Shown: positions 40,445 through 52,426, counted from the first letter of the stretch. The stretch is 64,000 bases of DNA from Ricinus communis (GCF_019578655.1 NC_063256.1:35502553-35566552); one strand, 5' to 3'. Numbers and translations are program-made. The notes: generated by a model from the letters alone, not told the origin.

Positions 40445-43143
40445 TATCACAATCCGATCTGTGGGCCCGTGATCGGCACTAGGGAATGGGTAGGCATAAG
40501 GCCACTAAATCCCGTAATAAGCTTGACACTCACTAACTTAAGTAAATCTCATATAATATTACTGATGTCACAATTCCTTAACCATTAAATTCTACATATT
40601 TAATTTGGTCTGCCAGAAGAATTGAGTTCTACTGCAGAGCATCTAAGATTTTACAAGTTAGACATACTAAATCAATTACATTACCCGATGATGAAGGAGT
40701 CGGGTTCCTAGTTAAGATAAGATTCACGGGAGGGGCTAACAATCACAGATCTGAAAAACAGTAAAATTGAGACTGTCAGTCTCGAGAGTGAGTTAAAATC
40801 ATATATCCAAAAACAATTACAAACACTTCAATAACACATTCATTTAATTTAAATAAATATTAAGTCATGCAAAAATAAACGTGTCATGCCATGCTTAAAT
40901 AAAAAAATTCACAAACTACGGTGAGTACCTCAGCAGAACCCTAATCCCAACACTAAACATCTCGACTCTCTCTCATTCTAACAAAAGTGGTGCCTAGAGA
41001 GCGAGGCTCGACTAGGGTCCTTAAATCCAGTTCAGACACTTAATTATCACTAACATTCTTAGCCTTTCGACTCTCTTACTCCAATAAGACTGGCGCCCAG
41101 AGAGGAATGCTCGACCAGGGACCTTTACTCCGGCAAACACACTCTACTAAGCGCAGAGAGCGATGCTCGACCAGGGCAAGTCCTAAACTTACCTTTTCAA
41201 ATTTACTATTTTACCATTTTTCTATCACATAGTGCACTCATCAAAATAGTATGTTCTACTGCCGTCCCATCCCGAGTCATCAGACAATAATAAATTCAGT
41301 GATGAAGAATATGATATATATGAATAGTAATAAAAGAGCATGATATATATATGAATAGTAATTAAATGAATAATTTAAACTTAAAATCAATTAATCACAA
41401 TAGCTATTTAAAATTTGGGTATGACACGTGCGTAACAGATATATGACTTTAACTCACAGCTTTGATGATCTTCTAGCTCTGCTCCAATGCCTCAGGTGGA
41501 ACGAGCCGAACTGACAGATTATTTAATCATGGAAAACTATTAATCAACAACGTTCAAACATTTGACAATTAACCCTAGGTCTAGATTCCTAGGACTAACT
41601 GTCTAAAAATCTCGACTTGGGTAAATTCTACCAAAAATTCGGTAGAATCTTTCCTACAAACGAACATTTACCCCCCAGCGTAAAAGGGTCCGGGACACCG
41701 CCAGAAAACACTTCAAATATTCAACTATTAATTTTAATGGGAGTCAGGTCCCCAAGACTTCATTATATTTTCCAACTCCGCCACACATCACAAAACACAA
41801 CCTAAAGCAAGCAGTCCAAAAAATAATTATTTTAACTCACAATATTTTCTAATGCTCAACACAATTCAATAAACATATAACTTTACCAAAGAATTCTAAA
41901 ATTAACGGGTCAGAGAATTACCGAGACGCTTGATCGCTCAGTCGACTCGCCTCCAGCTACTGGAGTCCGATCGACGATCCGAATGCACCACCGGACTTGA
42001 AACGACATGTTGATGACAATCACCGCTTTCGATCTTCCGATCCGACCCCCGATCATCCGGAGAGGTTTACGGACAATCGGCCGTCGATTTTCAAACGGAG
42101 TCTGATCGCCACGAAATTAGTGCCATAGGAAAGCTTGAGCTGAGGGGAGTACGAATATGTCCTTTGATCAGCCAAAGCTCGCCAGAAAAGCCCAAAAACA
42201 TCGGTTGCCACCACTTTATCTTTCTACCGCAACTACCAACTTCGACCACCACTTGCGACACCCCCACCGCCAAACCGAAGCCCAAATTAAGGGGAGTCGA
42301 TTACCACCAAGATCAGCGACTATCAATGCTGGAAATGCATGCACGGCGGCAAGGAAGTTACGGCTGCCTTCCTTGCTTCCACGCTATCGGCCAACTCAGT
42401 CGGTGACCATGCCGAGCCACTTTCCTTCCTCCTTTCCCTCTCTTCTTTCCCGATGTCGTCTTCTTCTCTCCTCTTCTCTTCCTGTCTTTTCTTTTCTTTT
42501 TCCTTCCGTATCAATAATTGGTCCCCGAACTTTTCTTCCTTACCATTTAGTCTCTCAAATTTTTAATTACTAACAATTTCATCCTGCAGAAATTCCAATT
42601 AACTCCTAAACTTTTCTTTAGCTTTTCAATTAAGCCCCTAATTATTTAATTTGGGTCAAATTAGAATTATTAAAAATATACAATTACATATTCACCCTTA
42701 CTTTTAAATATAAAATTATCAAAAAGCCCTTGCCAACATATTTAATTACAAAAATACCAAACATATAAATTTTCATTAAAATCCCATATTACTAAAAACA
42801 CACAATTAATTTAATTAATCAATTTGCTAAATATTTTCCAACTAAAATTTAACACCAGTAGCTAATTAAAATGTCATTTTTCTTAATAATTCTTTTATAA
42901 AATATCATTTACAAATTCTTCTATAACTTTCAAATATAGAATTTAATTTATACAATATTCATTTGAGGAAAAATTTGAATAACCAAAAATATAATTTATT
43001 TCTCAAAGAATTTACTTAATTAATTTCTTAAAAATCAAACTAATTGGATATAGAAAATAATTCCCTTATTTGTCTAGCATTAAAATTTAAAATTGCATTT
43101 AAATCATTCCAATTAAACTAAATAAAAATAAGGTAAAATTCGT
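40445..43143 (-). mobile_element. Long gypsy LTR (about 2.7 kb), minus strand, 5' tip lost
   Basis: Its end at 40445-40560 is the reverse complement of the end of the LTR at 11326-12146, with shared blocks such as GGCACTAGGGAATGGGTAGG. Its other end (42560-43143) matches the start of that LTR, except that the TGTAACACCC tip is missing and the sequence runs directly into internal element DNA. The middle (about 40700-42560) is extra relative to the 821-bp copy. It contains a three-unit internal repeat and a G/C-rich segment with short spurious ORFs (42091-42573). Confidence 0.75.
40968..41185 (-). repeat. Three degenerate repeats inside the long LTR
   Basis: Units near 40970, 41068 and 41149 share blocks such as GACTCTCT...CCAGAGAG...TGCTCGACCAGGG, spaced 80-97 bp apart. 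Internal LTR repeats of this kind often carry transcription-control sites. Confidence 0.65.
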
Positions 43144-43960
43144 CCTCAAATTTTAAAAGAAAAAGGGGGGTTCACACTAAGACTGAAACTAAAGAGAATA
43201 TGAACCTCTCATCTCCAGCTTGGCTTCTCGGGTACTTCTCTCGGCAGAAATAATTTCAACCACAAGACCCATCGATAAAACCGTTGAGCAAAACTGGAGA
43301 ACCTGAAAATCCGCGATCCTGACTTACTGCTCCTCGAAAATCAAATCTTCACTTACTTCCATACACTGAGGTTGCAACACAGTAAAAGATCGAAGATACA
43401 CTTCCTTAACACAGACCTACGAAAATATTGGATTGACCTATGAGAAAGTTTGGCGGCAAGTCCAACTTGCATGCCACCTCACCGATCCTGCCGATAATTC
43501 CAAGGGTTCCACACAAGAAGGACTAACTTGCCTTCCTTACCAAACCACATCACTTCTTGCACATAAGACGCCTTAGGATTACATACTCTCTAATATAAAT
43601 CTCCACGTGCTCCCACTTTGGGTTCGCACAACTCCTATGCTCCCTGAAGTCTGTTTTCAGCCGTTCGCGAGAAAAGAATCTTCTCTAAAAGATCTGGACT
43701 AATTATGGTCTTGCCAAAAATCTATTCACCAAATTTCTTCCTAATGATGTGTCCCTTGCACGTACAAAAAATCCTTAACATTCATATCTCATCATCCACG
43801 TCACATTATCCATCTGGCTGCGATAACCGATACAAAACCATAACATCCTGACACAAAAATTCCTCTTAGACTGAAATCCAGAAGTCTCCTCTGTAATCCA
43901 ACATAGGGCCTAATGCGCCACCGATTCATTCTCACATCAACTCAGCTTGTCATTTAGAGA
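43144..43960 (-). pseudogene. Ty3/gypsy pol C-terminal remnant (chromodomain region)
   Basis: Read on the minus strand, degraded frames retain the usual end of gypsy polyproteins: a G(M/K)xGKLxxxxxxP-like patch, then VAxKLDLPP, then EEQxVRI...QV, ending in a region resembling EATWE(A/S)E.EMR. It is followed by TTTGAGGACGAATTTTA (near 43143-43160), the polypurine-side sequence that usually precedes the 3' LTR. Many stops and shifts show it is dead. Upstream pol domains are not present in the window, and 43960-44200 fades into unrecognised DNA. Confidence 0.65.
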
Positions 43961-45585
43961 ATTCTAAGCTAACACAATTTACTTTGAAAGATTTACTTAT
44001 TTATTTGCTTTATAACCATCACTGATAAAAATTTATTATATTCTAAGAAAAATACTTTATAAAATCGTAAAATCTCTAGTGATTTCTTTATATAAAATTC
44101 TACAATATCGCGCACCAGGATAATGATGTCCCCTATCACCAAAGGTTGCAATGCACGATAATGTTTTATAATATACTTGTTCTAAAATATTAACTAAACA
44201 TTTTGAATAGTGGCCACCAGGATATAGATACCAAATGTGAAAGTCGAAACTAAAAAAATAGTAAGCATATTATATATAAGAATATATATTTAAAGAAATT
44301 AATATCTTTCATTTCATTCAATGAATAATGGTATTATATCTTTTGCTACTGAAGAAAACTTTCAGAATAATAAATTGAAATTTTGATTAAAAGTTATCTA
44401 ACTAAGATATAGTTGAGATATATATTTTATACCCAATATATAATAAAATAAGTGTAATATATAATATTTTTTAAGAGTTTATCTTTTTATTTTTATAAAA
44501 TATACCAAATATATAAGCAATGTCACTAGACTATTTGTGACTTTTTTTTAAAAAGTACAAATATTTAAAGTGTACTATAAATATAAGCAACAAATGCTAA
44601 AATAAGTATTATATACAATTTGATAAGAGCCTACTTTTTAATTTTTTATATTTACAATATATATATAAATATATATAAAACGTATTTCATATTTGATCGA
44701 ATAGATGCCATTTGCTTTTATCCTTTTTTATTATATTATGTTGTAAGTGTATAAAACATTTAAAAACTTCATAGAAATATAGAACAATAAAATAATTATC
44801 ATAATGATAATTTTTTAATTCTAATAATATAGTATTATAAACAAACCTTAACTAAATCAATCAATAAAATTTGGTATTATATCTATTATTATTAAAAAAA
44901 TAATTTTTGAAATTAAAATATGTTAATTTAACAAATAGAAATATCTATTAGTATATATATCTAATATATACCTAACATATACCATTTAATGTACATTTAT
45001 AAAAAAATTCTTACTGTGATGAATTTTCAATTTCTTTAAAGAAAATTAAGTTATATACAAAATGAATTATATTCTTAACAAATTCAACATGATAAAATTC
45101 AATTTGTAATTTAGTATTAATGATTCATAATATTTTTTCAAAAAAATTTTAATTTCTATTAACATATACCATATGTATATAAAATATATTGTTTTCTACA
45201 TTTTTGCAGAGAACATATACCAGTTTTTCAGGTCTCATCTTATTTTTAAATTTCAGATCTGATATTAGAAAATCAACTTAAATACCTTTAAAACTAGCTA
45301 TGAACTCCTCCAATAGTATCGGCTTATCAAGTTTTACTTGGCACACCAAATAAATAAAAAGTCTATTGAATTAGATTTTTCTTTTTGTTTATAATCGAAT
45401 TTTTTGAAAGAAATTAAGAAGCATTTATTTATTTTCAATTTTTTTTTTTACAGATATGATTGATTTTAGTTTGAGAATTGATTGGGAAAGTAATTTGTCG
45501 AGATTTTTTATGCTCCTATTTCTTTGGAGTTTGAATCAATTATTTTGGGATTAATGTTTAAAAATGAACACACATGGCACTTAGT
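43961..45585. other. AT-rich DNA, nothing recognised
   Basis: Few non-A/T bases and no ORF of note. The start (to about 44220) may be further decayed gypsy sequence. Confidence 0.5.
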
Positions 45586-45589
45586 TAAA

Positions 45590-46312
45590 AGGAGGGTTGG
45601 CTTAAAGCATAGGCTACTAAGATTTATGACTAGGGCCTCATATAAATAGGGGGCTCTCAAAAAATTAGGGGTTTTATTTTTAATACATATATTATAATTA
45701 TTAATTATGTAAGATTCTAATTTTATTAAAATTTTATATGATTTTAATTTATTGAGTAATTATTAGCATTAATAATTTGCTTTAAACTGAAAGAAAATAA
45801 ACCTTGGCTATTTTATGCATCTAAGTTAAAATTGCTTAATAATGATAGTTCGAAGACAAGTTAACATTACATGCTTTCTTACGAAAATTGTTTATATTTA
45901 TTTTTTAAAATCAAGAATTATAAAAAAGTTATTAATAAGAAATAAAATACCAGTTGAGATATTAAATTTTATTAAAAATAAATAAATTTTTTCTTAAATG
46001 CATGAATAATTTATAAAATACTATTAATCGTTCTCATCACGGTAAGTTCAGTGGGAAGAAGTTTTACAAATTAAAATTAATAAATTTTATTTGCAATATC
46101 ACAAAAAAGACTAAATAATTTAACTATATTATCAACTGAAAAAATTTATTTCCTAAATTTGAATACAAAAATTTAATTAGTAATTTTATATCTCAAAAAA
46201 AAAGCAAAATCAATATTAAATAATTTTCATAATGTATTTATATTATAAGGTCACAAACTAAATATTGTCTAAGCCAACAAAAAGTGTTGAGTCGGTCTTG
46301 GCTGAAGGTATA
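45590..46312 (+). pseudogene. hAT transposase C-terminal relic
   Basis: At 46030-46210 one frame keeps the dimerisation-domain pattern of hAT transposases: FSGKKFYKLKLI in place of the usual SAERSFSKLKLIK-type block, then LSTEK and KKKAKSI at the expected spacing. The right margin (about 46275-46312) reads GTGTTGAGTCGGTCTTGGCTG, similar in reverse complement to GGCCGGCTCAACAC-type hAT ends, and the left margin (about 45592-45660) has related GGTTGGCTTAAAGCATAGGC. No target duplication was confirmed. Confidence 0.45.
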
Positions 46313-46629
46313 ACAAATCTATATATATATTAATTTCTGGAACTTAAAATTTTTTAACAGATATGCTTAATTTTTGATATATAAAATTTTTATTTAACAT
46401 GTGTACTTATTTTTGACATATGGAATCAAACTTATAGTGTAGATTTATAGTTTTTTTTCCTATTAATTGATTGACTAATAAGTAATATTCCTAATTGAAT
46501 ACTGACTCTAATTTTAAAAAATAGCATATTAATTATATTTTTATATATATTAACTAATAAATAATTTCATAATCAGATAATAATATTATTTTATTTAAAA
46601 AAATTATTTTAATATTATATTAACTAATT

Positions 46630-47370
46630 GGTGCCTTTCCAAAGTTTGTTATCATACTATAGAAGTACCAGTCATGGACCTCTTATACTTCTTCAATATT
46701 ACTACAAATGTAGGAACATATCCATAGAAATATCTCACTTGGTTCAAAACCCCATACCAATGGAAAAAGGATCTCCTCAAACTGTGGAAAGGCACCATAG
46801 AAACCATAATTCACTTTCAATTTGTAGATGGTAAAGAATATAGATGGCATAATATCCAAAAGCCTTGAAGTCATTATCTGTGAACAATTTGTTTTCTTCA
46901 AATACCTCTGAGATGGCTGATATAACAGAAATTCTTATGAACACCTCTACTACTGAACCCAACCCAGAAGTAGTGGAGCCTGAAGATGGCACAGAGGATG
47001 CATAGTCATAATTTGTTCTTACTAGAGCTTCATACTCCAACTATATTCCTCTCTAACCGCCATGATCGGATGCGTCAGTCTGTAGGATAAGATGTCCTGT
47101 AGACGGAATGGAGGATTGTGAGCCAATTCCTTTTGAATGTGGACTTTTAGGTTCGAGATGCGAGGAAGAGAAAATTTGTTGGTTGTGGCTTTGACAGTCT
47201 GGATAAGAAATCTGGGATGAGGTTTCTTGTTCCTTTTATATGCTGAACTTCAAATCCTGAAGCCTTGAAGTCATTATCTGTGAATAATTTAAATCCCAAA
47301 TGCCCATTCATATTTTCAACACCCTCTACCCTTGTGGAAAAATCCCACAAATCTCATAACCAAATAGATC
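46630..47370. repeat. Scrambled mosaic of pararetrovirus fragments
   Basis: At least ten abutting pieces (about 20-150 bp) match separate parts of the viral copy at 47371-53985, in mixed order and orientation. Inverted: 46630-46778 (to 48376-48527), 46893-47036 (to 51829-51971), 47036-47061 (to 52352-52378), 47305-47349 (to 50152-50195), 47349-47369 (to 48695-48714). Same orientation: 46780-46833 (to 48509-48562), 46834-46896 (to 48299-48366), 47061-47106 (to 49178-49228), 47125-47165 (to 49843-49887), 47175-47258 (to 48823-48900), 47258-47290 (to 48325-48355). Boundaries are by eye. Pieces differ from the main copy by scattered bases. Confidence 0.85.
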
Positions 47371-48170
47371 AACAATACCAATTAAAGCCGAGAGCTGCTC
47401 ATTCTAATGATTCTCATACTGTAAACTCAAGGCAAGATAAATCCTCAAGCTAAGACCGTATAGAGGCACCTTTGCCATAAGAGGTCTTTGTGCTCTTTTG
47501 GACTCTTATAGCCAAGTTAGTCCTTTTGAATCATAGAAGAACAGATCGTGCAAGCAAATAGCTCATAACCAATGGATTGAGAAGAAGAGATGAAGAATTT
47601 AGAAAGCCATGAGAAGAATATTATATTGATAGATGAAAGAAAAACTTGCCTTACAATACTCAAGACTTCTCTTTATATAGAGGAGCCGTAACACAATAAG
47701 ACAGAAATGATAAGGTGGGAATCTTATCTTTTACACATGTCTTCCTTAGAAGAAAAGATGAGATTTCCCACTTACAAAAAGATAAGTCCTATCATCTCCC
47801 TAAAAAGATAGAAAATAATACACTTACATATCACATGCATAAAAGTAGAAAATAATACACCTAATAGGACGAAAAAGATAAGATTGGAATCTCATCTTTT
47901 TACATCTTAACATGTTGAATTATGGAGGAGAGATATGGTCTTTATTGCAAGCAAAAGGATGAGTCATCACGGACTACTATCATCGTCCATGGGTTGAGAA
48001 TCTTGCATAATGGCATCTTTTTATTCAGTGGTCAGACTTGGATCATCTAGTGGAGTCGGCAGTATAGGAAAAATGGATTATTCAATAATGGAGTGTTCAG
48101 TCCATAGATGTCCATTGTAAGTGCAGACAAGTGGTGTAGAAACATTGGTCCTTCCTAAATCATTTCTTAG
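47371..48170 (-). promoter_or_regulatory. Pararetrovirus intergenic region and promoter
   Basis: Between the end of viral ORF2 and the mosaic lies non-coding DNA with a minus-strand TATA box (CTATATAAAG, 47671-47680) followed by a pyrimidine-rich, leader-like sequence. This is how caulimovirid promoters for the terminally redundant pregenomic RNA are arranged. A TGACTCAT bZIP-type motif (minus strand, about 47970) lies about 290 bp upstream. The tRNA-Met primer-binding site expected in this family was not found, so the leader may be incomplete. Confidence 0.6.
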
Positions 48171-48770
48171 TTATAGAATGAGCTTTAAATCCCTTGTTAT
48201 TGGCGGAGGAGCAAGATATAAGGGCATTTCAATTGTTCTCCAATAATGACAGATGTTTTGGGTGGCATATATATCTTCTGAGAGCTTAAAGTAAGGCCTG
48301 TGAAGAATATAGATGGCATGATATCCTGAAGCCTTGAAGTCATTATCTGTGAACAATTTATTTTCATGAATGATTTTGAGGAGATTCTTTTTCCATTGGT
48401 ATGGGGTTTTGAACCAAGTGAGATATTTCCATAGATATGTTCCTGCATTTGTATCAATATTAAAGAAGTATAGGAGGTCCATGATTGGTACTTCTATAGC
48501 ATGATAACAAACTGTGGAAAGGCACCATAGAAACCATAATTCACTTTCAATTTGTGGATGGATAGGAGAAAGGTGATAGATTAAGCACCAAGGGTAATCT
48601 AGATAAAAGAAATTGGGTTGGATGGGTAGTGAGAAAGTCTGTTGGATGGTTGCCAAATAATGAAACATCATATTTTTGACAAAATTGTTGACCTGTTTGG
48701 TTGTGAGATTTGTGGGAAGGTCTGGTGGTGAGGGAGGTTGCAGAGGATTTTTTGAGGATGAAGAGGCCAT
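48171..48770 (-). pseudogene. Pararetrovirus ORF2 (function unknown), about 199 codons
   Basis: This frame lies directly after the RNase H region and starts with a good ATG (48770) giving MASSSSKNPLQPP. It is rich in Trp, Tyr, Phe and Leu with no domain that I recognise. A second ORF downstream of RNase H is the layout described for florendoviruses, one reason for that assignment. In this copy no stop separates it from the polyprotein: the frame is open from 49007 to 48171, so it reads as an RNase H-ORF2 fusion. Its N-terminal part has the least decay of the element. Confidence 0.6.
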
Positions 48771-49571
48771 GAGGATTATCGGAAGATTAACTGTTGAGGT
48801 GAGGAGGACACTAGGTTGGTGTTTTGGTTGTGGCTTTGACAGTCTGGATAAGAAATCTGGGATGAGGTTTCTTGTTCCTTTTATATGCTGAACTTCAAAA
48901 TCGTACCTGCTAAACCACGATTTTAATCTTAATAATTGAGGTTCTGGTAAGGTCTTTTGGTTGGACTCAAGGATTTTTGGAAATGAAGAGTTATCCATTC
49001 GGACCAAGAAGTGTTGACCAATCAGGAAAAACTCAAACTTTTTTATCGCGTATTTGACTGCCAGAATCTCTTTATATCTTGAATGGTAATGCCTTTCAGA
49101 TGGAGAAAATTGTCCTAATGCTTAACCACACAGTTGTTCCTTGTTATTGAGATTTTCAAGAAGAATTGCCCCCCATGCATGATCGGATGCGTTAGTCTGT
49201 AGGATAAGATGTCCTGTAGAGGGAATGGTAAGGGGTGGAGGATTGTGAGCCAATTCCTTCAGTCTCTTGACAGCTGTTGTCTGTTCTGTTCCCCAAGGGG
49301 AAGGGTCCTTTTTGAGCATCTTGGAGAGATGACATGTGTAACTGGATAGGTGTGGTATGGCTTTCCTGACATAGTTGAGTATCCCAAGAAATTGCTGAAT
49401 TTGCTTTACAGAGAGATTCTCGTCTGAAAATTAATCAAGCTCTTTTATCAAGTGTGGACCATACGTATACTGACCATCTTTAAAATGCATGCTAAGGAAC
49501 TCTATCTCTTGCTGGCCAATAATATCCTTTTTCTCTGATAGTATGATTCTGTACTTTTGGATGATAGCAAG
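48771..49571 (-). pseudogene. Pararetrovirus RNase H region
   Basis: RNase H-type residues follow the reverse transcriptase in the same frame: QTNASDHAWGAILLE (within 49122-49319), then an acidic and basic C-terminal part ending in QHIKGTRNLIPDFLSR (within 48800-48900). In-frame stops at about 49572 and 49122, and at least one more between 49319 and 49571, interrupt it. In life this domain removes RNA from the RNA-DNA hybrid during viral DNA synthesis. Confidence 0.8.
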
Positions 49572-49574
49572 GAA

Positions 49575-50414
49575 TTATTTCAGGAGTTGATGATGTTCCT
49601 CACCTGTCTCTGAAAATAAGAGAATATCATCAATGTAGATAAGGGAGGAGTAGAGGATAGACCCAAAGATTTCTATCATTGTTTTTTGGAACTGAGAAGG
49701 GGCTGTTTTGAGCCCAAAAGGCATGACTGTCCATTGATATTGGGCGTTTGGGATACAAAAAGCTGTTTTGTATCTTTCTGAGGGATGGATACCCAATTGC
49801 CAAAATCCAGCATTGAGATCGAATTTTGAATAGAATTGGGCCTTTTGAATGTGGACTTTTAGGTTCGAGATGAGAGGAAGAGGAAATTTATTGTCTTGCA
49901 AAAAATGATTCAGAGGCTTGTAATCAATGACGAGTATCTTTTTCCCCCTTAGCTTTTCAGATCTTTTTTCCATATAAAAGGCTTGACAGGCCCATTGTGA
50001 GATTGTGGGCTCGATGAGGCCTTGTTGTAGCAGAGTCAAGCATTCCAATCTGGCAAGGGCTAGATATGTAGGAGACATTCCTAGATGGATGGCTTTTGTT
50101 GGGTTGATATTTTCATTGAGCTTGAAAGGAAGGCTGATATAGAACTGGGGATTTTTCCACAAGGATAGAGGGTGTTGAAAATGTGAATGGGATTCTGGAC
50201 AAAAAGAAAGGAATTTTTCTTTGTATTGTAGGAATGGTGGTTCTGTGTCTGCTATAGTGAACAAATTAGATGTATCTGTGTATGGACGAAATTGCCTCTT
50301 GAACTTTATTCCATTGGGAAGAATTTGAAGCCTTTGAGTTTGATGATAAACATCAAAACCTATTAAGAGGTCTTTATTTGGGAGATCTGAGCCAATGACG
50401 TGCGTCCATACCAC
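49575..50414 (-). pseudogene. Pararetrovirus reverse transcriptase region
   Basis: The longest open stretch of the element (279 codons) covers the end of the protease and the palm and fingers of a Caulimoviridae reverse transcriptase. Visible motifs are VIDYKPLN, KFDLNAGFWQ, MPFGLKTAP and the catalytic YIDD near 49625-49640. It is in frame with the zinc-knuckle/protease segment upstream, from which a single in-frame stop (50445-50447) separates it. The order of domains and the lack of an integrase separate it from gypsy elements. Confidence 0.92.
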
Positions 50415-50444
50415 ACAATTAGGAAAGAACTGTATCCCGATTTT

Positions 50445-51161
50445 TTATTTTGTGATCAAGGTAGTCTTGAAAGTTTGGCTATTTGCTGCTCTAAAAAACT
50501 GAATATGAGATTTCCAGTATTCAGATGGGAGGACTTCATGATTCATCATGCTTATTTGAGCTCCAGTGTCAAAGAAAGCTATAACTGGAACATGTTTTGT
50601 ATACCTTGAAAGTAAGACTTGTATAGGAACATAAGGAACTGGAGGAATCTTAGTAGCAAGTTGAGATAACTCAGGAACTGGAGATGGAGAAAAAGGGTAT
50701 TGTATCACATTTGTCAGAATGTCCTTCTCTTCTTTTGAGGAGAGACTGATCATCAGAATTGGAATTTCATTATCATCAGAATCTGAAGAGGACTCTTCTG
50801 AAGATTCAATAGAGTCTGAATATTCTTCTTCTATTTCAAAGAGACTTTCTGGAGTGAGATCGTCTTGTTCTGATAAGAGAGAATCTATATCTTTTTCAAA
50901 TGAACTTGGTAGAGACATGGACATGCTAACTTGCTGGACCATCCTTGCTGACTTTTCCGGATTTTGAGGGCAATCCTTAGCATAATGCCCTTTCTTTCGG
51001 CAGATGTAGCATCTGTCTGATTTGTGGCCTTGATTCTTCTTTTTTTGGAAGTACTTGAATCTTTTTGTATGTGGCCTTTCCCTCTGAATTCTTTGCTTCT
51101 GCTGCGAGGGTATTTTTAGAAATGGTGTTTGATTTTCTTCTTGTGACTGGAGCAGACACAA
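50445..51161 (-). pseudogene. Pararetrovirus zinc knuckle and aspartic protease region
   Basis: A CCHC zinc knuckle, CYICRKKGHYAKDC, lies at about 50970-51012. It is followed by a long Ser/Glu/Asp-rich acidic linker and then FFDTGAQISMM (about 50545-50576), the active-site motif of retroviral-type aspartic proteases. The segment is one reading frame off from the coat-protein part upstream, so at least one frameshift lies between about 51115 and 51165. It ends at an in-frame stop at 50445. Confidence 0.88.
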
Positions 51162-52426
51162 TTAGAGGCCTTGCATTTAATCTTGAGGTGGCTTTTGTTA
51201 CAGGCCTTTTGAACAATCAAATCTCGTTGAGACAATCTTCTGAACAATTCTTGCTGGTCACATAATCTCTTGATAGAGGAGAGAGTGAACTGCCAGATCT
51301 CTCCAAGAGTAATGGAGGTAACTGGCTTCTTTGTTGCGGCGATCATGTTGTTGACTTCTGGTTATATCTCATCTGGTAATGAGGTGATGAAAGTATATTT
51401 CAATGTATCATCGCCGTCATGCCCTCCAATGACATAATATAATTTGGACATGGCAGAATAATGTCTTTCCAGATCCTTGATCTTCAACGAACAACATTTT
51501 CGATCAAAGTATTCTTATTTTTGTTGTCGTATAATGAGATCATAACTTCCAAGGAACTGATTATGGAGGACAGTGACCGCAGCTGATGGAGTTGGCAAAG
51601 TCACAAATTGGAGTCTGGTATACTCAGGTTGTGACTGGAACCAATCCCTTAAACTGCCTGTGAATCTCGTGACAAATTCAGCAAGAACCTTTTTAAGTGT
51701 GGCACCATCAAAAGTCATTTGAAGATCAATCCATGCCAAAAATTCAGAAAGTTTATCTCTCCATTTTGATGGAGGTAAATCATCAAAGGTGAACCAAGGT
51801 CCCGTGCCAGATGTCGATTTTGATCTTGGGTATGAAGCTCCAGTAGGAACAAAATATGACTGTGCATCCTCTGTGCCATCTTCAGGCTCCACTACTTCTG
51901 GGTTGGGTTCAGTAGTAGAGGTGTTCATAATAATTTCTGTTATATCAGCCATCTCAGAGGTATTTGAAGAAGAATCAGAATCATAAGGGCTGATTAGTGA
52001 TTGGTCTGGCAATTTATTTTCTTTAGAGACTGGAGGATGAGATATTTTCTTTTGTTGGGTTATGGAGCCTTTTGGGTATAGATGTGAGAAGGTACCAAAG
52101 GGTTGGTAAAGAGTTCCTTTTTGTTCTGGCTGTGGGAGGAAAGGAAATGCATAATAGTATGAGGGAGCAATTGCAGAAGATGTAGAGGCTGCTGATGTAA
52201 AGGAAGGGATTGTAGAAGACTGATCTTTTCTAAGGTCATGTTCAATTTGATCAATCTGCCTTTTGAGCCTTGTAATTTCTTTTTCCTTCTGGATGAAAGC
52301 TGGTGTAATCGGTTGAGAAACTCGAAGCTCTCTATCCAAGGCTTGATATTTGGCGGTTAGAGAGGAATATAGTTGGAGTACTTCTTGAGAGAAGGTATCC
52401 AACTTCTGGTCCAACTTGTGAGCCAA
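51116..52426 (-). pseudogene. Pararetrovirus coat-protein region
   Basis: The first third (from 52426) is predicted coiled coil with KLDTFSQEVLQLY-type heptads. Then follow a Pro/Ser-rich linker, an acidic patch and a conserved block beginning WFTFDDLPPSKW, resembling gag/coat proteins of Caulimoviridae that package nucleic acid. A stop at 51515 and another at about 51347 break it, and the frame carries on to 51116. It shares its frame with the movement-protein part at 53219-53701. The region 52427-53218 joins the two and has several stops and no clear domain. Confidence 0.75.

Noticed and set aside
42091..42573. Overlapping ORFs on both strands in a G/C-rich patch
   Set aside because: Lies within the long gypsy LTR; no domain and no splice or promoter context.
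50719..50967. Plus-strand ORF with Ser/Glu-rich protein
   Set aside because: Antisense shadow of the acidic linker in the viral polyprotein.
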